64,000 bases of DNA from Alphaproteobacteria bacterium (lineage in GTDB: Bacteria > Pseudomonadota > Alphaproteobacteria > Micropepsales > Micropepsaceae). Shown in pieces: positions 8,530 to 17,289 of this stretch. The position numbers and the translations under genes were made by a program. Location: contig JAFKEU010000009.1 in assembly GCA_017308475.1 (NCBI GenBank), forward strand, positions 1 through 64,000, given 5' to 3'. How positions within the stretch are numbered: position 1 is the stretch's first letter; every line of letters starts with the position of its first letter. The notes under the pieces were generated by a model, which saw only the letters and a program-made list of their open reading frames with translations, was not told the origin of the DNA and did no database searches.

Positions 8530-10106
8530 TTGCGTGCGCGGCGTGCAGGCGTTTCGCGCTGGCCCGCCGCGATGCGCTCGGCTTCAGCCAGAGTGATGAG
8601 CGTGCGCCGCGCCACCGGAGCAGAACCCGGATAGTCGCTGCGCCAGTGGCCGCCACGGGATTCGGTGCGCGCCAACGCGGCGGCCGTCACCAGCTTGACG
8701 GTAGCGATCATGTTCTGCAGGGCCGGCTCGCTGCTCGCCCGTTCCAGCCGCGCGATGGTGGCCAGCGCCGCACGCAACCCATCGGCGTCGCGCTCCAGCG
8801 CCACATACCGGCTCATGGCATTGCGCAGGACATGGGGCGGTGCCGGGCTGGCGAAACGCGGCGGGGCAGGCGGGGCGCCGCGCATCGCGCCCATGATCAG
8901 GCTGTCGCGCACGTCCTCGGCCACGCGGGCGCCGAAAACCAGGCCTTCCAGCAGCGAATTTGATGCCAGCCGGTTGGCGCCATGCAGCCCCGTGGCGGCA
9001 CATTCGCCCACCACCCAGAGACCGGGCAGCGAGGACCGGCCATATGCGTCCGACGCGATGCCACCCATGTGATAATGCGCGGCCGGTGCCACGGGAATGG
9101 GCTGGGTGGCCGGATCGATGCCCGCCGTCGTGCAGGCACCAAAGACAGTGGGAAAGCGCTGGGAAAATTCCGCGCCGACCGCTTCACGGCAGTCCAGAAA
9201 GACCTTCTGGCCCGACACGATCTGGCGATGGATAGCGCGGGCGACGATGTCGCGCGGCGCCAGTTCGGCGTCCCGATGCACCGCGGTCATGAAGCGTTCG
9301 CCGCGTCCATTGACCAGCACGGCGCCTTCGCCGCGCAGCGCCTCTGTCGCCAGCGGAGCCGGATCGCGGCCCACCGCGATCGCGGTGGGATGGAACTGTA
9401 CGAATTCCGGGTCGGCGATCACCGCGCCAGCGCGTGCCGCCATGCCAAGGCCCTCCCCACGCGCCTCCAGCGGATTGGTGGTGACGGCATAAAGCGCGCC
9501 CAGCCCACCGGTGGCCAGGATCACGGCGCGCGCCTTGAACAGCACCAGCCGGGCGTCGCTGCCCAGGCCGGAACGGGCAAAGATGCCGGTGACGCGGCCG
9601 CCTTCCATCGCCAGTTCCACCGCATGGAAGCCTTCCAGCAGGGTAATGCAATCGGTTTCACCGGCACGCGCCGCCAGTGTGGCCGAAATCGCCGCGCCCG
9701 CGCCGTCGCCCCTCACATGCACGATGCGGGGCAGCGAATGGGCAGCCTCCCGTCCCAGCGCCAAGGTGCCGTCGGCCTTGCGGTCGAACGGCGTGCCCAG
9801 CGCCAGAAGATCGTGGATGCGCTCGGGCGCTTCGCGTGCCACCAGCTCGACGATAGCCGGATCACACAGGCCCGCGCCCGCTGTCACGGTATCGCGCGCA
9901 TGGTTCTGCCAGCTGTCGCCTTCGCCCATGGCGGCGGCGATGCCGCCCTGTGCCCATGCGCTGGAACCGGAGATGCCCGGCCGCGTGCCCGCCAGCACGA
10001 TAGAGGGCATTGGTGCCAGCTTCAGGGCGGTGAACAGTCCGGCAATCCCTGCGCCCAGGATCAGCGCGCCGTCGGTTTCGACTATGTTGTCCATGCGGGG
10101 AGCCAC
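8526..10106 (-). CDS. nadB: L-aspartate oxidase
   Basis: FAD enzyme that oxidises L-aspartate to iminoaspartate, the first step of bacterial NAD synthesis. About 526 residues from a GTG at 10106; an ATG at 10094 is an alternative start. The Rossmann FAD loop LILGAGIAGLFTALKL is at the N terminus, SSAWAQGGIAAAMG is the flavin/substrate motif, and HPTAIAV, RGEGAVLVNGRGERFM and the GECAATGLHGANRLASNSLLE region complete the family pattern. It starts 5 bases after nadA and overlaps nadC by 4 bases. The enzyme hands unstable iminoaspartate to NadA, so the tight coupling makes sense. Confidence 0.95.
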   Translation of the reverse strand: MAPRMDNIVETDGALILGAGIAGLFTALKLAPMPSIVLAGTRPGISGSSAWAQGGIAAAMGEGDSWQNHARDTVTAGAGLCDPAIVELVAREAPERIHDLLALGTPFDRKADGTLALGREAAHSLPRIVHVRGDGAGAAISATLAARAGETDCITLLEGFHAVELAMEGGRVTGIFARSGLGSDARLVLFKARAVILATGGLGALYAVTTNPLEARGEGLGMAARAGAVIADPEFVQFHPTAIAVGRDPAPLATEALRGEGAVLVNGRGERFMTAVHRDAELAPRDIVARAIHRQIVSGQKVFLDCREAVGAEFSQRFPTVFGACTTAGIDPATQPIPVAPAAHYHMGGIASDAYGRSSLPGLWVVGECAATGLHGANRLASNSLLEGLVFGARVAEDVRDSLIMGAMRGAPPAPPRFASPAPPHVLRNAMSRYVALERDADGLRAALATIARLERASSEPALQNMIATVKLVTAAALARTESRGGHWRSDYPGSAPVARRTLITLAEAERIAAGQRETPARRARK

Positions 10107-10111
10107 CGGGA

Positions 10112-11125
10112 TCAGGCCTTGACCGCCAGCATGCGGTCAATGGGGGCCCTGGCGCGCGCGGCAACCGCGGGGTCGACCACCACCTCATGGGTCATGGTTT
10201 GAAGGCTGCGCAGGATGCCATCCAGGGTGATGCGCTTCATGTGCGGGCACAGGTTGCAGGGCCGGATGAATTCTGTTCCGGGATTCTCCGCTGCCACGTT
10301 GTCGCTCATGGAGCATTCGGTGATCATCACCACCCGCTGCGGGTGATGGCTGCCGACATAGTCGATCATCGCGGCGGTCGACCCAGCGAAATCCGCCTCT
10401 GCCACCACTTCGGGCGGGCATTCCGGATGAGCCAGCACCACGATGCCGGGATTGGCGGCGCGATAGTCGCGGATCTCCTCTGCCGTGAAGCGCTCATGCA
10501 CTTCGCAGGCGCCTTCCCAGGTGATCACCTTCACCCCGGTCTTCGCGGCCACATTGCGGGCAAGATACTTGTCCGGGATCATGACGACGGTGTCGGTGCC
10601 AAAATCGCGGGCGATCGCTTCCACAACCTTCACGGCGTTGCCGCTGGTGCAGCAGATGTCGCTTTCCGCCTTCACGTCGGCGCTGGTGTTCACATAGGTG
10701 ACCACCGGCAAGCCGGGATATTTCTGCTTCAGAAGGCGTACGTCCGCTCCCGTGATGGATGAGGCGAGGCTGCACCCCGCTTCCAGACTGGGGATCAGCA
10801 CCGTCTTGTCCGGCGAGAGGATCTTGGATGTCTCTGCCATGAAATGGACGCCTGCCTGCACGATGACTTTCGCATCCGTGCGTGCGGCCTCGCGCGCCAA
10901 GGCCAGGCTGTCGCCCACGAAATCGCCGACGCAATGGAATATCTCGGGCGTCATGTAGTTGTGCGCCAGGATGACGGCGTTCTTCTCGCGCTTGAGCCGG
11001 TTGATTTCGGCGATCATGGGAGCGTGGGCATGCCACTCGGCCGGCGGAATGAATTTCGCTACCTTGGAATAAAGGCCATCCGTGGCCCGGGCTACTGCGT
11101 CGGTGTAGGCGAGTTCGACACCCAT
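10112..11125 (-). CDS. nadA: quinolinate synthase
   Basis: [4Fe-4S] enzyme condensing iminoaspartate with dihydroxyacetone phosphate to quinolinate. About 337 residues. The start is set at ATG 11125 because GGAGG lies 4 bases in front of it; an in-frame ATG at 11143 would abut the palindrome at 11144-11162, leaving no ribosome site. [20 protein letters not shown] carries the first cluster Cys, [11 protein letters not shown] the second, and the third is in the CNLCPHMK region, as expected for NadA. Other signatures are [17 protein letters not shown] and HPECPPEVV. First gene of nadA-nadB-nadC. Confidence 0.96.
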   Translation of the reverse strand: MGVELAYTDAVARATDGLYSKVAKFIPPAEWHAHAPMIAEINRLKREKNAVILAHNYMTPEIFHCVGDFVGDSLALAREAARTDAKVIVQAGVHFMAETSKILSPDKTVLIPSLEAGCSLASSITGADVRLLKQKYPGLPVVTYVNTSADVKAESDICCTSGNAVKVVEAIARDFGTDTVVMIPDKYLARNVAAKTGVKVITWEGACEVHERFTAEEIRDYRAANPGIVVLAHPECPPEVVAEADFAGSTAAMIDYVGSHHPQRVVMITECSMSDNVAAENPGTEFIRPCNLCPHMKRITLDGILRSLQTMTHEVVVDPAVAARARAPIDRMLAVKA

Positions 11126-11141
11126 ATGACCTCCATGCCAC

Positions 11142-11162
11142 ATTATACTCAGTTCGAGTATA
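11142..11162 (-). promoter_or_regulatory. NrtR-type operator overlapping the nadA -10 box
   Basis: Perfect inverted repeat TATACTC (11144-11150), 5-base spacer, GAGTATA (11156-11162), 18 bases upstream of the nadA start. Read on the minus strand, a TATAAT hexamer (11142-11147) overlaps its proximal arm, so bound repressor would block RNA polymerase. The nrtR gene is the next gene upstream. Known from the family: NrtR binds palindromes before NAD synthesis operons and is released by ADP-ribose. That this palindrome is the NrtR site is inference from position. Confidence 0.65.
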
Positions 11163-11207
11163 TATGTAGGGCAAAAAACCCGGCCTTCAAGAGTGCCGGT
11201 TCCTAAC

Positions 11208-11228
11208 TAATGCTACACCGGAGCATTA
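11208..11228. repeat. second inverted repeat upstream of nadA
   Basis: TAATGCT (11208-11214) and AGCATTA (11222-11228) form a perfect 7-bp dyad with a 7-base spacer, in the nadA leader/nrtR 3' region. Just upstream on the minus strand is TTGACC (11232-11237), a possible -35 box. It may be a second regulatory site or part of the end of the nrtR transcript. Confidence 0.35.
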
Positions 11229-11319
11229 ATGGGTCAAGAGTCCGCAACGTGCGGAACAGCCATGCGTTGCCATTTTATGTCATTTTGACGCGGTTTTCCT
11301 GAAAGTCGCGCCCGGCCGG

Positions 11320-12270
11320 TCAGGCGGTACGGCTGCGGCGTGAGCCCAGCCTTACGCCGGGCGCCTGGCGTTCGCGCAGAACCTCGCGGCGGAAATGGAA
11401 TAGTTCGGCAGGCCGCCCCCGGGCCGGAGTGGAGAATTTCCCGGTCCCCTCGACCAGGCCCTGCACATTCACCAGCCGCCGGAAATTCTGCTTGTGGAGG
11501 CGCAGGCCCGCCAGCGCCTCCACCACCCGCTGCAGTTCCAGAAGGGTGAAAGTCGGCGCCATCAGTTCGAACACCACGGGCCGGTATTTCAGCTTGCCCC
11601 GCAGCCGCGCGATGGCGGTAGCCAGGATGCGGCGGTGGTCGAACATCATCGCCGTGCCCAGCCGCACGCCCTCGGCTCTCTTGCCGCCGTCGCGATAGAA
11701 TTCCTCCACCAGCCCCGCCTCATACAGAAGCTCGTAGCGTTCCAGCACCCGCTCTTCGTCCCAGCCTTCGCCGAAGCAGATATTGATACGTTCGCGCCGC
11801 TGCTCGGTCATTTCGGGGCTGGGCGCGTCGCGCGCGAATTTGCGCAAGGCGGGCACGATGACCTGCTCGATCATGGCTGGCTTGGCGTCGCGCCAGTCTT
11901 CCCAGGGAAAATAGTGGTACCAGCCGCGCCACTGTGTGTTCGGGGCCTCGCGCACCATGCGGGTCAGGGCCAGATAGCCCACCGACACCACCCGGGTGCC
12001 CGGATCGCGGGCCTGCTGGGTGCGATGGCGCCCCAGGTCGCCGAAGGTATAGAGCTGTTCGGTATAGCCCAGATCAAACCGCGTCTGTTCGCCCACCCAT
12101 TTGCGCAAGCCCAGTTCCAGCGTGCGGTGATGCACCGGATCGAACGGGCCGAAGGGCAGGGCGTCCTCCGCGCCCTCGTGGCTGACAACCAGTACCGATG
12201 GCCGCTCGCCTTCCACAGCCACGATCGCCGCGGACAGGCCGATGGAGACGGCATTGGCGGGCCCGTTCAC
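11320..12270 (-). CDS. nrtR: NrtR-family NAD regulator (Nudix + winged helix)
   Basis: Transcription regulator of NAD metabolism. About 316 residues from GTG 12270, which overlaps the stop of the upstream phosphatase gene (GTGA). The frame stays open further upstream, but that part is out-of-frame readthrough of the phosphatase gene. The N-terminal half is a Nudix-fold domain (SIGLSAAIVAVEGERPSVLV, then LPFGPFDP, and the degraded Nudix helix around LELGLRKWVGEQT). The C-terminal half (from about residue 225) is the winged helix typical of NrtR, containing KLKYRPVVFELMAPTFTLLE and NFRRLVNVQGLVE. The degenerate Nudix box suggests a sensor rather than a hydrolase. It lies directly upstream of nadABC, whose operator it probably binds. 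Confidence 0.85.
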   Translation of the reverse strand: MNGPANAVSIGLSAAIVAVEGERPSVLVVSHEGAEDALPFGPFDPVHHRTLELGLRKWVGEQTRFDLGYTEQLYTFGDLGRHRTQQARDPGTRVVSVGYLALTRMVREAPNTQWRGWYHYFPWEDWRDAKPAMIEQVIVPALRKFARDAPSPEMTEQRRERINICFGEGWDEERVLERYELLYEAGLVEEFYRDGGKRAEGVRLGTAMMFDHRRILATAIARLRGKLKYRPVVFELMAPTFTLLELQRVVEALAGLRLHKQNFRRLVNVQGLVEGTGKFSTPARGRPAELFHFRREVLRERQAPGVRLGSRRSRTA

Positions 12271-12785
12271 AGGCCCACCAGGGGAAAGGCGGTCGGTACG
12301 CCCTGTTCCACGATCAGTGGCGGCCCCATGGCGTTTACTGCCGCGGTCATCCGTCCTTCCCGGCCGAGCGCCGCATCGGCATAGGCTACCAGCAGGCGGT
12401 TGGGTGCGGCATGGGGCGCGCGCTGGCGCATGGCACGGGCGATCTCGATCTCCCGGTCCGGGCCCAGCCGATCGCAGAGGATGATGAAGGCGGAAGCCAT
12501 CGAGCGACTGATCCCGGCCCAGCAATGAATGACCAGGGGCGCATGGGCGTCCCAATCCCGCGAAAAAGCCAGCAGCTGCTCGACATGATGCGGCCCCGGC
12601 GGGGCGAGCCCGGCGGCCGGATCGGCCACATCGTTCATGCCCAGCTTAAGGTGCGCCTCGATCTGGTAGCCCTGGGGCGTCGTGATCATGTGCTCGGGCG
12701 ACAGCAGGCTCACCAGGTGGGACGGTGCATGGTTGTCGAGGGCTTCTGCCAGGTTCGACAGAGGGGTGACCAGGAGGCGTGGCAT
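12267..12785 (-). CDS. protein tyrosine/dual-specificity phosphatase-like protein
   Basis: 172-residue cysteine-dependent phosphatase. The P-loop HCWAGISRS (Cys88, Arg94) fits the HCX5R(S/T) signature, and NDVADP (Asp52 or Asp55) is a plausible general-acid loop. The N terminus (RLLVTPLSNL, HLVSLLSPEH) matches the alphaproteobacterial tyrosine phosphatase group that resembles the eukaryotic dual-specificity fold. No signal peptide, so cytoplasmic. It overlaps nrtR by 4 bases and follows the HD hydrolase gene by 16, so all three are probably co-transcribed. The substrate is unknown; the neighbourhood hints at nucleotide or NAD-linked metabolism rather than a tyrosine kinase partner. Confidence 0.8.
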   Translation of the reverse strand: MPRLLVTPLSNLAEALDNHAPSHLVSLLSPEHMITTPQGYQIEAHLKLGMNDVADPAAGLAPPGPHHVEQLLAFSRDWDAHAPLVIHCWAGISRSMASAFIILCDRLGPDREIEIARAMRQRAPHAAPNRLLVAYADAALGREGRMTAAVNAMGPPLIVEQGVPTAFPLVGL

Positions 12786-12801
12786 GGCGTCTTTCTAGAC
12801 C

Positions 12802-13401
12802 CTATGGCGGGCAAAGTCTGTGAAATCGGGCCAGGAATTGTGCCTGCGCCTCGGCGGTGGACAGGGGTACCAGCCGGGGCGTGCGAAGCCGGGCCGGAGG
12901 CCGCCCGAAGAGGCGTCGGGCCTCAGATTCTTCGAAGCCTGCAAGCTGGGTGGCCTCGTAATAGGCCGAGATATGGTCGGCCCGCTTGAGCAGGGCCTTG
13001 AGGGCAGATGGCACATGTGCGGGCAGGCCGAATCGCAGATGCACCGCCATCTGAAGTTTTTCTTCCAACGCCTTGTAATTGATGCCGACTGCGGCCTTGA
13101 AAGGGCTTATGAGGTCACCGACAACATATTCGGGCGCATCGTGCAGAAGTGCCATCAGCCGAGCCTGCCGCGCCAGCCGGGGCGACAATTCCCCAACCAG
13201 CCGCTCCACCACGACGCTGTGCTGGGCAACGGAAAACGCATGGGCGCCCCTGGTCTGGCCGTTCCAGCGCGCCACCCGGGCCAGGCCATGGGCGATATCC
13301 TCGATCTCGATGTCCAGCGGGCTGGGTTCCAGCAGGTCCAGGCGGCGGCCCGACAGCATCCGCTGCCAGGCGCGAGGGGGATTTCCGGGGCGGTCAGGCA
13401 T
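12802..13401 (-). CDS. HD-domain phosphohydrolase, YfbR-like
   Basis: 199-residue metal-dependent hydrolase of the HD superfamily. Metal ligands are visible in order: His61 (AFSVAQHSVVV), His87-Asp88 (ALLHDAPEYVVGD) and Asp96, which resembles 5'-deoxynucleotidase YfbR and related nucleotidases. The N terminus begins AWQRMLSGRRLDLLEPSPLDIEIEDIAHGL when read through; LSGRRLDLLEPSP is a recurrent motif in this alphaproteobacterial subgroup. It overlaps the end of the permease gene by 8 bases and is followed by the phosphatase and nrtR. A nucleotide-monophosphate substrate is a guess from the fold. Confidence 0.8.
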   Translation of the reverse strand: MPDRPGNPPRAWQRMLSGRRLDLLEPSPLDIEIEDIAHGLARVARWNGQTRGAHAFSVAQHSVVVERLVGELSPRLARQARLMALLHDAPEYVVGDLISPFKAAVGINYKALEEKLQMAVHLRFGLPAHVPSALKALLKRADHISAYYEATQLAGFEESEARRLFGRPPARLRTPRLVPLSTAEAQAQFLARFHRLCPP

Positions 13402-14191
13402 GGGGCCAGAGCAGTCGCACGGCGACGACGGTCAAGGTAGCGGACAGGATCAGTCTGAGCGCCCGATCCGGCATCCGGGGAGCGAACAGGCTGGCCAGCA
13501 CGATACCTGGCAGCGAGCCACAGAGCAGGGAAATCAGCACCGTCTCGTCCAGCCCCCCGCCCATCAGGTGCCCGGCCCCGGCTACCAGCGTCAGTGGCAC
13601 GGCATGCGCAATGTCGGAGCCGGCGATCTTCACCACTGGCAATTCCGGGTAAAGCAGGATCAGGGCGGTGACCCCCAGCGCGCCTGCGCCCACCGACGAG
13701 ATGCTTACCAGTGTCCCCAGAACCGCCCCTGTCGCCACCGTGTAGTAGCAGGTCTGTCCTTCGGTCAGCACGCCAACCCTGCGGGTATAGCTGGCCAGCA
13801 GGCGGCGGCGGAACAAAAGCGCAGCAGCGGTGCACAGAAGCGCCACGCCAAGCACGCGGGTTACCAGCAGGTTGTAGGTGTCGGGATCGATCCGAAGATA
13901 CGCCAACAGCGTCATGGTCGCAGCCGCCGCCGGAAGGCTGCCCATCGCCAGCCGGCGCACGATGCGCCAGTCAATGGTGCTGTTATAGGCGTGCACCAGG
14001 CTGCCGCCGGTCTTGGTGATGCAGGCATAGACCAGGTCGGTGCCGACTGCGGTCACAGGATGGACATGGAACAACAGGATCAGCAGCGGCGTCATCAAGG
14101 AGCCGCCGCCAACGCCGGTCATTCCTACCAGGAAACCGACCGCGAAGCCGGAGACAACAAACAACGGATGGATGGCGTGCAGCAGGTCCAT
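13394..14191 (-). CDS. TauE/SafE-family (TSUP) membrane permease
   Basis: Predicted anion exporter/importer of the sulfite/organosulfonate TSUP family in the inner membrane. 265 residues with about eight hydrophobic segments. The hallmark N-terminal half-motif VGMTGVGGGSLMTPLLI is present, and its inverted-repeat counterpart is in the second half (LVSISSVGAGALGVTALILLY). First gene of the minus-strand chain leading into the HD hydrolase, phosphatase, nrtR and nad genes. Substrate cannot be read from sequence; members move sulfite, sulfoacetate or similar small anions. A role with the downstream nucleotide enzymes is not evident. Confidence 0.87.
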   Translation of the reverse strand: MDLLHAIHPLFVVSGFAVGFLVGMTGVGGGSLMTPLLILLFHVHPVTAVGTDLVYACITKTGGSLVHAYNSTIDWRIVRRLAMGSLPAAAATMTLLAYLRIDPDTYNLLVTRVLGVALLCTAAALLFRRRLLASYTRRVGVLTEGQTCYYTVATGAVLGTLVSISSVGAGALGVTALILLYPELPVVKIAGSDIAHAVPLTLVAGAGHLMGGGLDETVLISLLCGSLPGIVLASLFAPRMPDRALRLILSATLTVVAVRLLWPHA

Positions 14192-14437
14192 TGGTCTTGT
14201 ATGTGGCGATTGGGAAAGCGGACGGTAATCTCACACAAAGTGGCGGACGGAACAATTGCCCGGCGCATCGTCCCATCACCGCCTCGCGGATTTAACACCT
14301 GCTTGATGGAGATTTCCAAACTCCTAACGGCTCCGCATTTTCTTTGGCGGCTCAAGCCCGATAGCGGCAACGGGACATTTAGGATTGGTCACTAACAATG
14401 CAGCAGGACCGCGGGACAGTCTCCGAACACGCCAGAT

Positions 14438-15793
14438 ATGAGCATGGCCTTGTCTATCGACGAACCAAAGCCGAAAGCGGGCACGCCTTCTCCCGCGATC
14501 GCGGTCGCCTGCGCCACATTTGCAGCGGGTACCGTGCTGGGGCTGGGTCTGGCCCTCGATCTGGGCGACGAGTTCCTTGGCGGTCTGGTGATCGTGGCCA
14601 TCCTGTGCTGCATGCTTGTGGTGCTGGCGCGGGTGGCCGACAACACGGGCAAGCGCCTCAGCGCCGGCGAAATCAGCTACCGCGCCTTCTTTGACCAGGC
14701 CGTTGAAGGCATATTCCGCACCACGCCCGACGGCCGCTACATCGCGGTCAACCAGGCGCTGGCCGACATCTATGGCTATTCCTCGCCCCAGACGCTGATC
14801 GCAGGACTTACCGACATCGGCGCCCAGCTTTATGTCGAACCCGAGCGGCGAGCCCAGTTTCGCGCCCTGATGCAGGCCAACGACATCGTCACAAACTTTG
14901 TCTCCGAAATCTATCAGCGTTCGGGCCGGCGCATCTGGATATCGGAGAATGCGCGCGCAGTGCGCGACTGGTCCGGAGCGATGCTCTGCTATGAAGGCAC
15001 GGTGGAGGACGTCACCGAAAAATTCGAACAGGAACGGGCGCTGCGCACCGCCCTGCGCCAGGCCGAGATCGCCAACAAGATGAAGGCGGCCTTCCTGGCG
15101 GCCATGAGCCATGAGCTGAAGACACCGCTCAACGCCGTACTGGGCTTTTCCGAGATCATTCGTGACGAGGTTCTGGGTCCTGTGGGCAATCCTGCCTATC
15201 GCGAATATGCCGGCGACATCCACAAGAGCGGCGGGCGCCTTCTGTCGGTGATCAATGACGTGCTCGACGTCTCGCGGCTGGAAGGCGGCCTTCTGACCAT
15301 CGAGACGCGGCACGAGAATATCCACGACATCGTCGAGCAGGCCATCAAGATGGCTCGGGCCATCACCCACGACGCGCGCAAGATCGCCGTCGAGATTCCT
15401 GCCGGAATGCCGCTGCTGGATGTCGATCCCCGGCGCCTCGCCCAGGCCATCGGCAATCTGCTGGCCAATGCGCTGAAGTTCACGCCCATGGCGGGCACCG
15501 TACGGGTGGCCGCGCGACTGGAAGAGGATGGCGGCATCGCGCTGGTGGTAGAGGACACCGGAATCGGCATGGCGCCTGAAACGATCGCGGCTGCTCTGGA
15601 GCCGTTCCGCCAGCTCGATGGCACCTTGTCACGCCGTTTTGAAGGCGCCGGGCTGGGGCTTTCCATCTCCAAATCGCTGGTCGAATTGCATGACGGCCGG
15701 CTGGAGGTGATCAGCGCTGTCGGCGAGGGAACTATGGTCAGCCTGTTTCTGCCGTCCCGCTGTGTCTATGCGGTTCAGGCGCTGGCGGGCTGA
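14438..15793 (+). CDS. PAS-domain sensor histidine kinase
   Basis: 451-residue membrane-bound two-component sensor kinase. Two transmembrane segments near residues 19-41 and 46-66 with almost no periplasmic loop, a PAS domain at about 78-195 (FFDQAVEGIFRTTPDGRYIAV), a short coiled coil, then HisKA with MSHELKTPLNAVLGFSE (phospho-acceptor His225) and the HATPase_c domain with N box NLLANALKFTP, G1 VEDTGIGM and G2 GAGLGLSISKSLV. All catalytic boxes are intact. No response regulator gene is next to it, so it is an orphan kinase. The layout resembles alphaproteobacterial DivJ/PleC-type kinases, but PAS ligand and partner are unknown. Confidence 0.92.
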   Translation: MSMALSIDEPKPKAGTPSPAIAVACATFAAGTVLGLGLALDLGDEFLGGLVIVAILCCMLVVLARVADNTGKRLSAGEISYRAFFDQAVEGIFRTTPDGRYIAVNQALADIYGYSSPQTLIAGLTDIGAQLYVEPERRAQFRALMQANDIVTNFVSEIYQRSGRRIWISENARAVRDWSGAMLCYEGTVEDVTEKFEQERALRTALRQAEIANKMKAAFLAAMSHELKTPLNAVLGFSEIIRDEVLGPVGNPAYREYAGDIHKSGGRLLSVINDVLDVSRLEGGLLTIETRHENIHDIVEQAIKMARAITHDARKIAVEIPAGMPLLDVDPRRLAQAIGNLLANALKFTPMAGTVRVAARLEEDGGIALVVEDTGIGMAPETIAAALEPFRQLDGTLSRRFEGAGLGLSISKSLVELHDGRLEVISAVGEGTMVSLFLPSRCVYAVQALAG

Positions 15794-15844
15794 ATCCACC
15801 TCCTGGGACAAGGAATTCAAGATAGCTGTTTTCCGGCCGGTCTC

Positions 15845-15864
15845 GGCGGGGTAAACACCCCGCC
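15845..15864 (+). promoter_or_regulatory. hairpin directly abutting the queC start codon
   Basis: GGCGGGGT (15845-15852), loop AAAC, ACCCCGCC (15857-15864): a perfect 8-bp GC-rich stem ending on the base before the queC ATG. The only purine-rich ribosome-binding candidate (GGCGGGG) is inside the stem. It may end histidine-kinase transcription or gate queC translation. It does not resemble a known preQ1 riboswitch. Confidence 0.5.
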
Positions 15865-16554
15865 ATGCCGACAAGCGCCCTTGTACTGTTTTCCGGTGGC
15901 CAGGATTCGACCACTTGCCTTGCCTGGGCACTCGCGCGCTTCGAGCGGGTCGAAACCGTGGGCTTCGACTATGGCCAGCGCCATGCCGCCGAACTGGCCG
16001 CACGGCCTCGCATTCTGGCCGTGATGCGCACGATGGCGGATGGCAGCCGGCTGGGCCAGGATCAACTTCTGCCGCTGGACACCCTTAAGGCGATCGGTGG
16101 CAGCGCGCTGACCGACGACGTGGCAATCGCGATGGGGGAAAGCGGACTTCCCACCACCTTCGTTCCGGGGCGAAATGTGATGTTCCTTACCGCCGCCGCG
16201 GCGCTGGGTTACCGGCGCGGCATCGACGACCTGGTCGGCGGCATGTGCGAGACGGATTTCAGCGGCTATCCCGACTGCCGCAACGACACGATCAAGGCGA
16301 CCGCTCGCGCCCTCAGCCTGGGCCTGGCGCGCGATATACGAATTCACACGCCATTGATGTGGATCGACAAGGCCGCTACCTGGCAGCTTGCCGAAGAACT
16401 GGGCGGCCCCGCGCTGGTCGATCTGATCGTGGAAGAGACCGTTACCTGCTATCAGGGTGACCGCACCCATCGCCACGCCTGGGGATACGGCTGTGGTAGC
16501 TGTCCGGCCTGCGAATTGCGCGCAGCGGGCTTTGCGAGATTCCGAACGTCATGA
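15865..16554 (+). CDS. queC: 7-cyano-7-deazaguanine synthase
   Basis: Converts 7-carboxy-7-deazaguanine, ammonia and ATP to preQ0, a step of queuosine biosynthesis. 229 residues, normal length. The PP-loop ATP site [16 protein letters not shown] is at residues ~8-23, FDYGQRH follows, and the C-terminal zinc cluster is [19 protein letters not shown] plus the following CXXC-type cysteines ([12 protein letters not shown]). The start ATG follows a hairpin immediately. Its stop overlaps the queE ATG (ATGA), making a coupled pair with the enzyme that supplies its substrate. QueD and QueF are encoded about 28 kb away at 44133-44973. Confidence 0.96.
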   Translation: MPTSALVLFSGGQDSTTCLAWALARFERVETVGFDYGQRHAAELAARPRILAVMRTMADGSRLGQDQLLPLDTLKAIGGSALTDDVAIAMGESGLPTTFVPGRNVMFLTAAAALGYRRGIDDLVGGMCETDFSGYPDCRNDTIKATARALSLGLARDIRIHTPLMWIDKAATWQLAEELGGPALVDLIVEETVTCYQGDRTHRHAWGYGCGSCPACELRAAGFARFRTS

Positions 16555-17186
16555 CCTATTCGGTGAAGGAAATCTATTACACGCTGCAGGGTGAGGGGGC
16601 TCAGGCCGGCCGCGCCGCCGTGTTCCTGCGTTTTTCCGGCTGCAATCTGTGGAGCGGTCTGGAAAATGACCGCAGCGATGCGACCTGCCGCTTCTGCGAC
16701 ACCGACTTTGTGGGCACCGACGGCCCGGGAGGCGGCAAGTTCACCGATGCTGCGGCGCTGGCCCGCGCCGTCTTCGCGCTGTGGCCGCAGCACGCCAGGG
16801 GCAAGCCCTATGTGGTCTGCACCGGCGGCGAGCCGCTGCTCCAGCTCGACAGGGCGCTGGTCAATGCACTCCACGAACTGGGTTTGGAGATCGCGATCGA
16901 GACCAATGGCACGCTGCTGCCGCCGCCGGGCATCGACTGGATCTGCGTCAGCCCCAAGGCCGGCAGCGAGCAGAAGCTGAAGCGCGGCGACGAGCTCAAG
17001 CTGGTCTATCCACAGCAAGGCGCCGTGCCGGAAGCCTATGCCGGCCAGGATTTCCGCCATTTCTTCCTGCAGCCGATGGACAATGACGCTCGCGCCGACA
17101 ACACGAAGGCGGCAACGGACTATTGCCTGGCCCATCCGCAATGGCGGCTGAGCCTCCAAACTCACAAGCTGATCGGCATTCCCTGA
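16551..17186 (+). CDS. queE: 7-carboxy-7-deazaguanine synthase
   Basis: Radical-SAM enzyme converting 6-carboxytetrahydropterin to 7-carboxy-7-deazaguanine. 211 residues. It has the QueE-specific cluster motif CX14CX2C (Cys31, Cys46, Cys49 in FSGCNLWSG and TCRFCDTDF) instead of the usual CX3CX2[20 protein letters not shown] at the N terminus and [11 protein letters not shown] are further signatures. It overlaps queC by 4 bases, so both are translated together. Product passes to QueC. Confidence 0.96.
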   Translation: MTYSVKEIYYTLQGEGAQAGRAAVFLRFSGCNLWSGLENDRSDATCRFCDTDFVGTDGPGGGKFTDAAALARAVFALWPQHARGKPYVVCTGGEPLLQLDRALVNALHELGLEIAIETNGTLLPPPGIDWICVSPKAGSEQKLKRGDELKLVYPQQGAVPEAYAGQDFRHFFLQPMDNDARADNTKAATDYCLAHPQWRLSLQTHKLIGIP

Positions 17187-17260
17187 CACAAACTGCCGCA
17201 GCGGCCGACGCGGGGCAGGGCTGCGTGGTATGCAGGTTGAACCGGGCGTGGCCATGGCCA

Positions 17261-17278
17261 CTTAGACGGTTGTCTAAG
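17261..17278. promoter_or_regulatory. perfect inverted repeat CTTAGAC-GGTT-GTCTAAG
   Basis: Seven-base arms (17261-17267 and 17272-17278) around a 4-base spacer, ending 11 bases before a 26-codon open frame at 17290. The arms look like a TetR-type operator rather than a terminator because no T run follows. The AAGGG at its right edge would also serve as the ribosome site of the small gene, so a bound protein or an RNA hairpin would block its expression. Confidence 0.45.
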
Positions 17279-17289
17279 GGACTTTTGCC

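Noticed and set aside
15794-15864. preQ1 riboswitch before queC
   Set aside because: No preQ1-I/II/III core sequence; only a simple stem is present.
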